This document shows, piece after piece, positions 50,315 to 60,978 of a stretch of 64,000 bases of DNA (the first letter of the stretch is position 1; every line of letters starts with the position of its first letter). A program made the translations under genes and the position numbers. Location of the stretch: contig NC_060962.1 of assembly GCF_910589235.1 (NCBI RefSeq), forward strand, positions 1,697,732 through 1,761,731. Reading direction: 5' to 3'. Source of the DNA: Vespa crabro (taxonomy: Eukaryota; Arthropoda; Insecta; Hymenoptera; Vespidae). A model generated the notes under the pieces. The model was not told the origin of the DNA. It was given only the letters and a program-made list of their open reading frames with translations, and searched no databases.

Positions 50315-50536
50315 GACGAACGAACGAACGAACGAACGAACGAACGAACGAACGAACGAACGAACGAACGAACGAACGAACGAACGAACGAACGAACGAA
50401 CGAACGAACGAACGAACGAACGAACGAACGAACGAACGAACGAACGAACGAACGAACGAACGAACGAACGAACGAACGAACGAACGAACGAACGAACGAA
50501 CGAACGAACGAACGAACGAACGAAAGAACGAACGAA
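50315..50536. repeat. (ACGA)n array, about 55 units
   Basis: About 220 bp of CGAA/ACGA tetranucleotide with a single AGAA variant near the right end. It is open in all frames because the unit contains no stop codon on either strand, giving false frames reading NERT and RSFV. Confidence 0.97.
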
Positions 50537-51605
50537 TAAACACGTCACAGCCATAAATTGAATTTAAAACGATTTTTACAAAAGGGAGTTATTTGTAAAC
50601 GAAAAGCGGTATTTAAAAAGATAAAAGAACAAAAAGAAAAAAGAAAAAAAGAAGATAAAACGAAAAACGAAGCAGACAAGTTGTAATCATTTTTTCAACA
50701 GGCAATTCTCGTTCCTTTCGTTTTTTGATCTATCACGCTAGCTCACTATGTGCAAAATGCGGAAACTCCGTTATCCAGCAAAACGAAATCTGATCTATCG
50801 AAGGAAAGATATATATAATAAGTTATGTAAAGCTGAACGTCTCAGAGACGAAAGAATAAAAGGTGAAAGGTAAAGAGGAATAGAAGAAGAGGCAAAAAAA
50901 GAAGAAACGATAACGAGAGAATAATCGCTAAATTTAATGAAAACTGGAATGATTAAACGTGTATCATTAAACATAATCTATACATATTTAAACTATTGAA
51001 TGATAAAGGTCATATTCGTATAAACCAAAAAAATTAATAATCAATTAACTGAATATTAAAGCTAGCCTGTAATCAATAGAGACGTAGTTAATACTTTGAC
51101 AGTAATTATAGGGGCGATTCAAGGTAGATTTGTTAGAAGTTAGGGTCAACTTTATCGAAATCACTTTCTCTCTAAACTAAAAAAAAGAAAAAGAAAAAAA
51201 AAGAAAAAACCTAATTATCTTAAATTAACCTATGAATTTTAAATGAAAGAAGTGCTGAGAAAAATATACACACTCTTACACACATTTTACATACATACAC
51301 ACACATACACACACATAAACACACGATGACACGTGACTATTAAAGAGACCGATTATATATTGACACGATCTATCTCTTCTAATACCTAATAACATTATTT
51401 CCCTATATACTTTAAAGAAAAAGATCGTCTTCTATATTGTCCACCGTTACTCAGTCGTCGATGCGTTTACAATGATGCCACAAGTGTAATCATTTAATAA
51501 AAAATGGGCGTATCTCGAGAATTCTAGAGGAGGAAGAACGCCAAATAGTTAGTTCAACTGAACGAGAAAAAAGGAAAAGAAAACAAAAATACGAATGACT
51601 ATTAA

Positions 51606-51680
51606 CTACTACTACTACTATTACTACTACTAATACTATTACTACTACTACTACCACTACTACTATTACTACCATCACTA
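51606..51680. repeat. (CTA)n triplet tract
   Basis: About 25 CTA triplets with ATT and CCA variants. Confidence 0.9.
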
Positions 51681-52920
51681 CTTTTTTCCCGTTTGGACCC
51701 TGGTGGGATGATGCGATTGAACTGACTCACCCCGATCTCACTTGACTTTTAATTATGCCTCGACAATAGCCTAGTCTAACAATAGTAAATTCATATTGAA
51801 GGTGACAAACAAGATTAATGAAAAACATTTGTTATATTTCTATGCTGGGCTCTTTTTCGAGGCAGAAAAAAAAACGTTGATCAATATGAGAATCCCTGTT
51901 AACTGGTGAGCACATAATCGCCGCATTGTAATATTATTACCATTATTACGTTATTATGAAATTGTTGAAATAAATGAAATGAAAATAAACGTCTTCCATT
52001 TCCTTCTTTTTTATTTTCTTTCGCGTATACACGTGATGCCCATCCCAACGTAATAATCGCGATGGGCTAAAAAAAAAAGAAAAAAAAAGAGAAAAAATCA
52101 AATAATACTTACCTACATCACTTAATGAATACACCTGCGAAACGATATAAAAAAGATTATAATAAAAATAATAATGATATAAAATAAATTTTAAGAAATA
52201 AATAAAACTTGTAAAAATCCAAGAAGATTTACTACGAGATATCTACGTAAAAGAATAAAATTCGATTAAATTGATGCGACTTTATTTTCTCGTAAAAAGA
52301 ACTATCCATGCTGGTTCCTTAATCGAATAACATCTTTATTAACTAACAAATTAATTTTATGTACGGGCATAATATACATCATGCATAATAAAGTACAAAT
52401 CTTCGGCTTAACAGTTTTCCCGCTTACACATAACGTAAATTAATATACATTCGATAATACGATCATCTTTTTCTCTATTAGATAAAAGAAATTCAGTTTT
52501 GCGCAGGTATAAGTCTGGCTCGTCTTATTACAAACAGAGCACGCCTTCATACTTTGCCTTTCACTTTATTATTTACCTAACAACAAACACGTTTAAACCA
52601 CTAGGAATTGTGCCAGTGTTCGTCGAACTTACAATAATATTAACATATTTAATTTAACCGAATGAGGTACTCCCTTTGATAATAACATATATCACCGTTA
52701 TCCTACTGCCACATTTTTTTTTTCATACTCACACATCGTCGGCAAAAACTGGTCTCGATTGGTTTATAAAAAACGCATTATGAATGCACATAGAGTAAAA
52801 TAAAAAAATGAATCAAAAATCGGCAGGTAGCACAAACCCTAGTCAGCTTATATATCTGATGTCTACATCCTAATTATTGTATTTCTTTGAGGAAGACGCA
52901 TGGCACACTATCCAAGAGGA

Positions 52921-53069
52921 GTCGACGCTCTAACGATTAATTATTTTCAAGCAAGCTCTTTTCGGATCCTATACGATATAGGTAAGGTAAACATGATTTT
53001 ACTCGAGACATCGAAATACTTATAAAAAAAAAAGAGCTTTACAAGCTATTCGATCGTTAGAGCGTCGAC
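52921..53069. repeat. 17-bp perfect inverted repeat, about 115-bp loop
   Basis: Arm GTCGACGCTCTAACGAT at 52921-52937 and its exact reverse complement at 53053-53069. Pairing resumes imperfectly inwards (AAGCTCTTTT near 52955 against AAAAGAGCTT near 53030), giving a stem of about 40 bases with bulges. Confidence 0.85.
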
Positions 53070-53145
53070 GCAATACACGCTAATTGTAGGTAAGGAAGAT
53101 TTTCGATAACTTCCGAAGATTTTTAAACGACTTCAATTCGTAGTA

Positions 53146-53148
<3 letters not shown>

Positions 53149-53199
<51 letters not shown>
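53149..53199. repeat. (TA)n microsatellite
   Basis: About 21 TA units plus a TATG tail. Confidence 0.93.
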
Positions 53200-53517
53200 G
53201 AATTATTTCACCTGAAATAATCACATGCCGAAAAATTATTTCATTATAGCTCTGATTGATCGACAATAGAAACGGAATGGCATTTACAATGGAATTACGA
53301 GGATGGCTCGTTAATGATTGATAAGCATAAAATTAACGATCACAATCGCTAATAATTATCGTTTCTGCGAATCAAACGAAGCACTCTCTATATATTTACA
53401 AATGGTTTTACTTATTTCTCATCTCTTCTTTTCCTATATCGATAACGATGGGATAAATCTCGAGGCACCAGAGAGGCAATAATGTATCCAATAAAATTAA
53501 CGACTTGAATATTTCTT

Positions 53518-53612
53518 TTTCTTCTTCTTCTTCTCCTTTTTCATTCATTCATTCATTCTTCTTCTTCTTCTTCTTCTTTATTTTCTTCTTTTTTCATTTT
53601 TTTTTATTTCTT
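53518..53612. repeat. CTT/CATT-rich pyrimidine tract
   Basis: CTT triplets, four CATT units, then CTT triplets again and a T-rich tail. Confidence 0.85.
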
Positions 53613-54667
53613 TCATTCTTTACGAGGGACGAACATTCTATTAGAGAAAACATGACCGTTTAACAATCTTCTGTACAATATGGATGCAATTATTATGGTT
53701 TATATGTACGAGTAGTAGATGTCTGTACGAATACGTACGATATTCTAACAACGAATAAAAGTACGCAGGGCCGTGACATTGTGCTTCTAATGTGTGCGTT
53801 TATAAAGCTATTTAGTATGATCTGTCTCGATCAGCACAGAATCCCATTATCGACAAATAATACAATCGATCTTTTCACGTCCACCATTTATATTTTTCTT
53901 TCTATTTCTATCGATAAATCACTGAACATTAATACTTCCAAAACATTCGTCTTTCTTGGCTCGTCTCTTTGACAAAAGTTATGTTTCATTTTGTTCAAAT
54001 ACGATTTCATCATTACGATATATGTATGAGTCGAAATTAATTAAATATCGTTTTATAGTTTCGCTCGTTCTTTCTTATAATGATGAAATCGACGCAATAA
54101 AATTCAAGCGCAAATTATTTAGACATGTTTGGTTCAACGATACAGAAAGTATATCATTTTATCGTTAGATATTACATACTCTTATTGTAATATATATTTT
54201 CAAAATTATATTTTGACGACGAACCACCAATGCATTTTTGTTTCATGGTGTTCTTTTAATGACGAAAACAGACGCAATCGAGAAAAACAGAAGACAAACA
54301 TTAACAAATGCCGTTTGTTTTTACTTCTGATTCGATTCCTCAAGTTCGCGGGACGAAACGTGTGATAGATCAGTAGCGTTTAGGGAAGACAATAACGGTA
54401 GAGGCAACTACGATAGCTCTAACGATATTTTTCTATTCTCGTTGAAAATTGTTATTCTTTATAATCAACATTCTGTATTTTCGCTCTCGATCCATGATCA
54501 ACGAATATTTAAGAAATTATTAATAGATTTTCGCTTAAACTTTTAGAAACGTTAAAAAAAAAGAAGAAAGAAAAACAGATTCTTAAGCCTCTATCACATA
54601 TATCTTTGTATTACTGTTAAAATAATCAACATAAAGAAATGAAGCGATCGTATGATTAAAAATCGCC

Positions 54668-54672
<5 letters not shown>

Positions 54673-54731
<59 letters not shown>
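54673..54731. repeat. (AT)n microsatellite downstream of beta1
   Basis: About 29 AT units, 56 bases past the candidate beta1 poly(A) signal. Confidence 0.94.
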
Positions 54732-54732
<1 letters not shown>

Positions 54733-54786
54733 GCCATTTTGTTTAATAAGACTTCTTAGGGCAATTACACGGGCTTCGTAATTTTG

Positions 54787-54792
54787 TTTATT
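54787..54792 (-). terminator. candidate poly(A) signal of beta1
   Basis: First AATAAA on the minus strand after the beta1 stop, about 300 bases downstream and just before a 58-bp TA array, implying a short 3' UTR. Confidence 0.4.
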
Positions 54793-55093
54793 CACAAAGA
54801 AAAATGCAAGAAAGCGCTCTCGATTAAATTTCTTGGACCTCCTTACGAACAATACGAATATACGTTTTATAGTTTCAACGTAACGGTAACATCGCGAATT
54901 CGTATGCCATCGTTCATACGAGAATTAGGCGAACACCCGTTAAATGATTATTTTGCATTTTTGCATATGTTCCAGAAATATTTGACGAAATATCTTAGCG
55001 AACGAATACGCATTTGTAAAAAAGAATTTTCTTCGTCGTTGATGACCGTTGAAACTTGGCGAAGAATAATATACGACAGAATGGATAAAGCGA

Positions 55094-55258
55094 TTATTTG
55101 CCGCGATAAATCTCTATGATATGATCCTGATCCACATACTCGAAAATATGGGGTGCATCCATTAGGATCCCTATAGTACCAGCTGTGGTGACTATGAAGA
55201 AGGTGTAAAGTTGTAATCGATCGATCACCATCGCAACGTATTTCCAATCTTCCCTTGT
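55094..55258 (-). CDS. nAChRb1: beta1 exon 5: TM4 and stop
   Basis: Acceptor is an uninterrupted T tract followed by AG; 165 bp ending at TAA 55096-55094. It encodes TREDWKYVAMVIDRLQLYTF, TM4, then DAPHIFEYVDQDHIIEIYRG and K. This is the near-invariant C-terminus of insect beta1. The preceding intron is 103 bp. Confidence 0.97.
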   Translation of the reverse strand, partial: TREDWKYVAMVIDRLQLYTFFIVTTAGTIGILMDAPHIFEYVDQDHIIEIYRGK

Positions 55259-57230
55259 CTAAAAAAAAAGAAAGAAAGAAAAAAGGAATGAAGAAAAATG
55301 AAAGGTTTGAATAAAGAACATAATCTATCATAACTGTAGAAGAAAAGAATAATCGGCTCACCTGTATATACAGATCTTCGTTTCTAAGATGCTCAGCAAT
55401 GAATTCAACTGCCTCAGTAGCTTTGCTTGCTTCAGGACTTAGAAGAACAGAATCCGAACTTTCGGATCCCCTTCTATCGCCAAGAGCCTCACCAGCACCT
55501 GCTGCGCTCGAGCCACTAGTCGTATGATGAACCTTACGATTGATCTTACAATTTGGATGATGCAAATCGGATAACTCCATTACTTCCATCTTACTCTTTG
55601 CCAAAGAGGATGGCAGATGTTTTGGCAATTCCGTAGGACTGCCGGAATAAGTCGAAGCTGGCAAAGTTACGCTTGGATTCTCCATCATCCATCTGAGACG
55701 TGTCTTCTTTGGTCGCCGCATTAAAAGAAACTTTGGTAGATACTTCAGAAAGACTTTTCGTATCATTTGCGGCATCCTGTGAGTACGTGGCCCACGGAAA
55801 TTCCAATTTATAATGATCACGGTTACCAGAATACTAACGGTATTCATGATGAAAGTAAAGAGAAGATACTTGGCTATCAGCGGTAATACGAGAGACGTAG
55901 GTGGTAGGATTTTGCTAACCAGCAAAAGAAACACAACTAATGATAGAAGAATACTTATACCGAGTGTCACCTTTTCACCAGCTTCCGCGGGTAAATAAAA
56001 GACCAAGACGCAAAGGAAGGAAATCAGAACTGTAGGCAAGATCAAATTCACCGTATAAAAGAGCGTCTTTCGTCGTATTATGATGTAGAACGTGATATCC
56101 GTTTCGGTTGGTAACTCGCCCTGGTAGGTATTCAAGTAAGCTGGCACACTGATTATATCCCAGGTACCACTTTTCCAGTAATCTGAGAGATCGACAAAGC
56201 TTTTGTCGTTGTAAAGGGCTAAGGATACCTGATCGCCATTGAATGTCCACGAACCAAACTTCATAATACATGTTTGTTGATCAAACGGAAAGTAGGTGAC
56301 GTCAATCGTGCAAGAACTTTGGTAGATCGCTGGTGGTACCCAAAGTACTTCGCCATTCGGATAGATCAAAACGTTACTTTTGTAACGTACCTCGTAATTA
56401 CCATCGGCACTGAAATAACATAAATACACAATTTGTCAGAATACACATATACACACACGCGCGCGCGCGTATATATGTGTATATATACACATTTATTAAT
56501 AATATACGTGTGTAGGTTTAGCAATTTTCATGGTGAAGGTTAATCCGAAAAGAAGCTTTCTAAAGCCTTTCTAAACATATTTATAGTAGGACTTACTTGT
56601 TGAACAATACTATATCCGGCTTCCATACTTTATCGGGCGGTAACCTGAGTACTCCAATGCCACCATAATCCGCTTCATCCCATTGCAATTGATAATCCAT
56701 CCATACGAATCTCAACCATACGTTCGATTTCATGATCTGATTTTTCTCATTCTGAAAATAATATTTCGTTGTATCGTTAGCCAAATGTTTCATCCAAAAA
56801 AATTTCAATGCTTACCAATTTGATCCTTTAAAGAAAAGAAATTCCTTTAACAAGCGAAAGAGGAAAGAGAAAAAGAAAGAAAAGAAAAGGAAAGAAAATC
56901 GTCTTTCGATTTTGAAAAAATAATCAAACCCACCACGTTGATAAGCTGAACGAAGGCGAGTCCAAATTTGACATGCACCTTCTCTGTCATATTTTGCACC
57001 GGTCTGATCAATTTGTTGTAGCCTCTAAAGAGATCTCGTACCAACCTCTCCTCATCTTCGGAGCAGAGACCTACGAAATGGTTTGACTCGTTTATGTGGA
57101 ATAATCTTTAAAAAAATTTTATAAAAATATAAGACTTTCATTCGAACATTGACATTGGATTTCGCCGCTTACCGATGCAGAGTATCGACGATATAAGAAT
57201 GAATCGTGCAAAGCTCAAAAAAATATACAT
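55094..57230 (-). CDS. nAChRb1: nicotinic acetylcholine receptor beta1 subunit, complete
   Basis: Non-alpha subunit of insect neuronal nAChR, orthologous to Drosophila ARD by recognised sequence. Five exons in transcription order: 57230-57173, 57070-56934, 56751-56597, 56409-55362 and 55258-55094, giving 1563 bp and 520 residues plus TAA. Signal peptide about 1-22 (MYIFLSFARFILISSILCIG), mature start near SEDEERLVRDLF, glycosylation site NMT 46-48, loop D VWLRFVWMDYQLQW from 76, Cys-loop C150-C164, loop C without vicinal cysteines (YLNTYQGELPTETDITF, 208-224), TM1 about 233-255, TM2 about 264-284, TM3 about 294-316, and a long cytoplasmic loop holding KMEVMELSDLHHPNCKINRK and AEHLRNEDLYIQ. 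TM4 is about 481-500 and the end is EIYRGK. The start ATG was chosen because it gives a clean signal peptide spliced in phase 1 to exon 2. All introns are GT-AG. Confidence 0.97.
55362..56409 (-). CDS. nAChRb1: beta1 exon 4: Cys-loop through TM3 and cytoplasmic loop in one exon
   Basis: Acceptor TTATTTCAG, donor GTGAGC, 1048 bp, phase 2 in and phase 0 out. A single uninterrupted frame covers ADGNYEVRYKSNVLIYPNG, the Cys-loop CTIDVTYFPFDQQTC, loop C, TM1, TM2 (EKVTLGISILLSLVVFLLL), TM3 and almost all of the TM3-TM4 loop to LYIQ. The frame stays open past the donor into the intron, so the exon end is set by the donor and by the homologous TREDWK start of the next exon. Confidence 0.97.
56455..56492. 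repeat. CA/CG/TA compound array in a beta1 intron
   Basis: ACACAC, then CGCGCGCGCG, then TATATG/TATA in the intron 56410-56596. Fully alternating purine-pyrimidine. Confidence 0.88.
56597..56751 (-). CDS. nAChRb1: beta1 exon 3: loop D and loop A
   Basis: Acceptor TATTTTCAG, donor GTAAGT, 155 bp, phase 0 in and phase 2 out. It encodes NEKNQIMKSNVWLRFVWMDY, then EADYGGIGVLRLPPDKVWKP and DIVLFN. It carries the loop D arginine (residue 79 of the precursor) equivalent to aphid R81, the site of the neonicotinoid-resistance R81T change. Confidence 0.97.
56934..57070 (-). CDS. nAChRb1: beta1 exon 2: N-terminal helix
   Basis: Acceptor TTTCGTAG, donor GTGGGT, 137 bp, phase 1 in and phase 0 out. It encodes CSEDEERLVRDLFRGYNKLI, the NMT glycosylation site, and VKFGLAFVQLINV. 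The boundary INV|NEKNQ is the usual insect nAChR exon 2/exon 3 junction. Confidence 0.96.
57173..57230 (-). CDS. nAChRb1: beta1 exon 1: signal peptide
   Basis: ATG at 57230-57228, donor GTAAGC after 57173, 58 bp, phase 1 out. It encodes a hydrophobic leader rich in I, L, F and S. It reads directly into the conserved CSEDEERLV of exon 2 across a 102-bp intron. Signal peptides are poorly conserved, so this exon rests on phase, donor quality and hydrophobicity and not on homology. Confidence 0.85.
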
Positions 57231-57279
57231 TTTTGGAAGGCGTTGTCGAGGTCCCACCCGTATACTCGTGCGCTCGATG

Positions 57280-57360
57280 TCAGACCGGGCTGCAGATCAA
57301 TATGAGAGCGCAGACGCTAGCCAATAAGTGCATTTCCTTTCTTGCCGTCTCTGTCGACAT
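57280..57360 (-). promoter_or_regulatory. upstream ORF in the likely beta1 5' leader
   Basis: An ATG at 57360 opens a 26-codon frame that closes at TGA 57282-57280, 50 bases before the beta1 start codon. A second in-frame ATG at 57333 begins MHLLASVCALILICSPV, which itself looks like a signal peptide. No GT donor in the right phase links it to exon 2, so I treat it as an upstream ORF that could lower beta1 translation. It is a real open frame; the function is inference. Confidence 0.35.
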
Positions 57361-57823
57361 TCAAGCATCTCGAAAAAATCTCGTTCGAATGATCATTGAA
57401 TTTCTACCAATACGATCTTCACGAACTTGACAATACGGGGGAGATGATGATCGTGGTGGTGGTAATGGTGGTAGTAAGAGAGGAAGAAATATCAGGAAAG
57501 GTTGGACTAGAAATAAATTAATAAAAAGAAGTAAAATAAAAAAGGAAAGAGAAAGAAGAAGAAGAATAAGAAGAAAAGAGAAAAGAAAAGGAAAAGAGAA
57601 AGATGCGTTGATCGCGTATAACGCACTCATCAAAAGACTCGCGTACAGAAGAGAGATGAACGTTCGTAGCTTGGACTGGCCTCTCCCTACGACTCGCACC
57701 CCACCGTAGTAATCGAAGGGTGCAAGGGTGGTAACCTCTGACATGGATGCGAGAGATCTCGCTAGCTAGCGCGCCGATACGTCCTTCTGCCGGAGCTGTT
57801 TTATCGAGGGATTCTGGACAAGT

Positions 57824-57829
57824 TTTATA
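57824..57829 (-). promoter_or_regulatory. candidate TATA box for beta1
   Basis: TATAAA on the minus strand, about 600 bases upstream of the beta1 ATG, inside a stretch of ordinary-complexity DNA (about 57600-57850) just below a CT tract. No good initiator (TCAGT type) was found about 30 bases downstream, so this is weak. Confidence 0.25.
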
Positions 57830-57859
57830 AACGTTGGTAGTATCTTTCTAGACCGGCGA

Positions 57860-57922
<63 letters not shown>

Positions 57923-57967
57923 GTTCTCTCTCTCTTTCTTTCTAAATATATATATATATATATATAT
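57860..57967. repeat. (CT)n tract followed by (TA)n
   Basis: About 80 bp of CT with CTTT variants, then 11 TA units, just upstream of the likely beta1 promoter. Confidence 0.93.
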
Positions 57968-58541
57968 TAACTGTCTACTTTTTCCAATAAGCTATGGTAA
58001 CTATTTATTTAATTATTTTCAATCGATTAAAGGCCAATTATTTCCTTCTGTTCTTTCAAACCATATAAGAACGATGTTTCGAGGAAATATATTTTGAAAC
58101 GAGTGTAGAAACAAACCTTATTTTTTGATTATGAACTGGAAGATTTAAGAGAAAGTGGAGAAGTTCTTTCTATTAAATTTCGAAGGAGGTAATTAATCGC
58201 ATCGAAGGTAATTCTTGTTTTTCAATGATTTCTTCAAGATAGTTTCAACGTAAACTCTATTAGAGAGCCGAGTCGTTAAGTAACGGATATAACTTTCCTT
58301 GGACAAGTTATTTGATCGTACGAGTGTCCCTGAAACTTCACCTTTTGGCGGGGTCCACCCTTCCGACTAATTACCGTGAAATTTCCTACGTTCCATGTTT
58401 CGTGTAGACCTTTAACCTATGCAGTTTGAAACTTGCTTACACACTGGAGGCTGCAACAAACTTGTAATTATGAGTTATTTCGAAACGCTTCCTCTAACTT
58501 TACTGTAACGTATCTGTGCTGACTATGCCGTGACTGCATAA

Positions 58542-58542
<1 letters not shown>

Positions 58543-58585
<43 letters not shown>
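58543..58585. repeat. (TA)n microsatellite
   Basis: About 21 TA units. Confidence 0.93.
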
Positions 58586-58589
<4 letters not shown>

Positions 58590-60933
58590 ACATATTACTA
58601 CAAATACGTATCTATCGCGATACTTCGATATCAATTATTTTCTCCTAACCGCCGATATCGTATCCTTTGTATGGCTAACTTTGATGAACGTCATTTTTAC
58701 GAACGATCGGTCGCTTAAATTAAATCAGGAATTTTAATTAATTTACTATCGTCGTGATGCGAACGAATGTCATCGTTAAAAATTTGTACGATGTATCAAA
58801 TGTCGTCCAATATTTTGATAAATTGCCAATTTTTTTTTTGTTACATCGGTTTTTTTCTTGTTTTCTTTTTTTTTTATATGAATCGACATATTCTTTTATT
58901 AATATATTGTTATAATTCATAAAAAAAGAAATGAGTGCGTCGTTATAAATTTGTTAAGCCTCAAATTCATCATGCTAATTATCGGTTGATGTTTTTATGA
59001 AGAGATTTTCCGTCGTAATGCATTCAAATCTTAAGCCGTCTACAGCCATTTGAAATTTGTAGGTTTTCATTTGACGTCAAGGAAAAAGGGCAAATTTAAA
59101 TTATCTATCTGGGTAAGAAAAAATCCGTAAAAAAAAAAGAAAACTATAATAGAACTGCGACGATTGGAGTCACGTTAAAAAAATATCGAACTAAACGTTT
59201 ACTTTCGATCGAAATCGTACTTACGACTTAAAACTGTTATCGTTCATGGGATCCATAGAGTTTTCCCTAAATTGAATTTTAAATTTACCGTCATTTACAT
59301 TTCTATTAGCTCGTTACTCATGCATTACTTTTTTATCGGAATACGAGCACCAGCTAACCGATTGTGCGACGCCTTTGGCAGTCTCTTCGATTGAATTTTC
59401 GTATGAACAATGGATATTATCGAAAGCGAGTCCTTCAGTATTTGAGCGTGCCATTGTTTCACCAAAATCTCGCGCTCTCTTCGAGAATCGTATTATTAAG
59501 AGAAGAGTACCGTGTCGTTGAAAGATCAAATTTTATAATTCGATTGTGAGACGGAAAGTACCATTACTTGCTTTGAAACATATTTAACGCATTGAATGAA
59601 CATTCTTCAATAATTGTACTTAACCTTCATCAGGATAGAATAATTTTATAACATCAATGAACAAAACTTCAGAGAGTCTAACTCTCAGTGATTGAAATTA
59701 ATGATTTTCGAATATTTTACATTTCTACTTTAACTTTTTCAGTTTATTTAATAACATTAATGTAAATAATAGATTACTTATTATTACATTTATTAGATTT
59801 GATTATTTTTTTGAATGCACGAAACTAATATTCTCATTACATTGATAATAAGTCTTATTGTCTTATCATAGTCAATTATAATAATCATTTTTGATTTTTT
59901 TTATTTCAAAGTTTTAAACTCGGGATAGAAAATGGATCTTCTTTTTTCTTTAATATATTATAAGGACCAGTTTTCACAGATATGCAAAATATAAATTGCC
60001 AGAGAATTATTTTTTTCTTACGTTATGAAATAATAAGAGCCTGAGGGCCTCTTCCATTTAGACAGAAGTATAATCATTTTCGTTACGTTTTTTATTACAA
60101 AATCATGACGATTAAAATTATACTCGTACATGGAAAGTAATAAAATAGTGAAACAAGTTTCGTACTGTGTAACAACCAAAATTATGTCAAACAATCAATT
60201 TGCGGTACGCAACCACAAAGCTATAATGCGGCACATGCGTCGCTGAACAGCATGGCACGGCACACGCGTGCATTATTGTTTAATCAAAACGACAATGACA
60301 GGATGCCGGTAACAACGAGAAAACCTATGTATTCCGTGTAAATGCAAGTTCATATTTTTAATTTAAAAAAAGCGGATATACATATAGTGAGATTAAAAAA
60401 GAAAAAGAGAAAGAAAGAGTCATTTACATAACGTTTTGAAACCAGTGTGTGATTCGCTAATTGCTTCTCGCTTGTTTGAACCATCATTATCTTTCTTTTT
60501 AACTATATTCCGCATTATTCACCAAACTTTGTTAAGAACTAACGATAAACACGTATTTCTCGATTGGCGAAGTAAGTAACACGGGAATAATACATAAAAC
60601 GTAAAACTGGTGGGCATTTAAAATAAATTATTTCATAGGAATAGCATGTTGTTTTATGTATAAACGATCGTATCAACGATTATGCTAATTACGATGTGAT
60701 ATATAATAATCGTGCAATTTTGACAAAATTGCAAAGATAATTGTTCATTTCTCGTAACCACATCAAACCAGGTCTCGAACAAAGTGAACTACTCGGCAAC
60801 TCGTTTTCGGCCTAGATAGCGTAATTTGAAATTTATAAAAAAAATTAAAAATCGATTGTGATTTATTTCAGTCTTTAATTCGATACTCAATTTTGATCGA
60901 ATGTTTATTAATAATAGAACGAGCGCATGCGTC

Positions 60934-60934
<1 letters not shown>

Positions 60935-60973
<39 letters not shown>
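60935..60973. repeat. (TA)n microsatellite
   Basis: About 19 TA units. Confidence 0.93.

Positions 60974-60978
<5 letters not shown>

Noticed and set aside
50165..50561. Long frames of repeated NERT or RSFV on both strands; also considered as a CRISPR-like array
   Set aside because: The four-base unit contains no stop on either strand; there are no spacers, so it is a microsatellite.
54784..55119. 111-codon plus-strand frame over the beta1 3' end
   Set aside because: It overlaps the last beta1 exon and its 3' UTR in antisense; no independent support.
57361..57744. 127-codon minus-strand frame upstream of beta1 as an alternative N-terminus
   Set aside because: It ends before the beta1 start, has a different frame, and is largely repeat-derived F/L/S sequence; no in-phase donor to exon 2.
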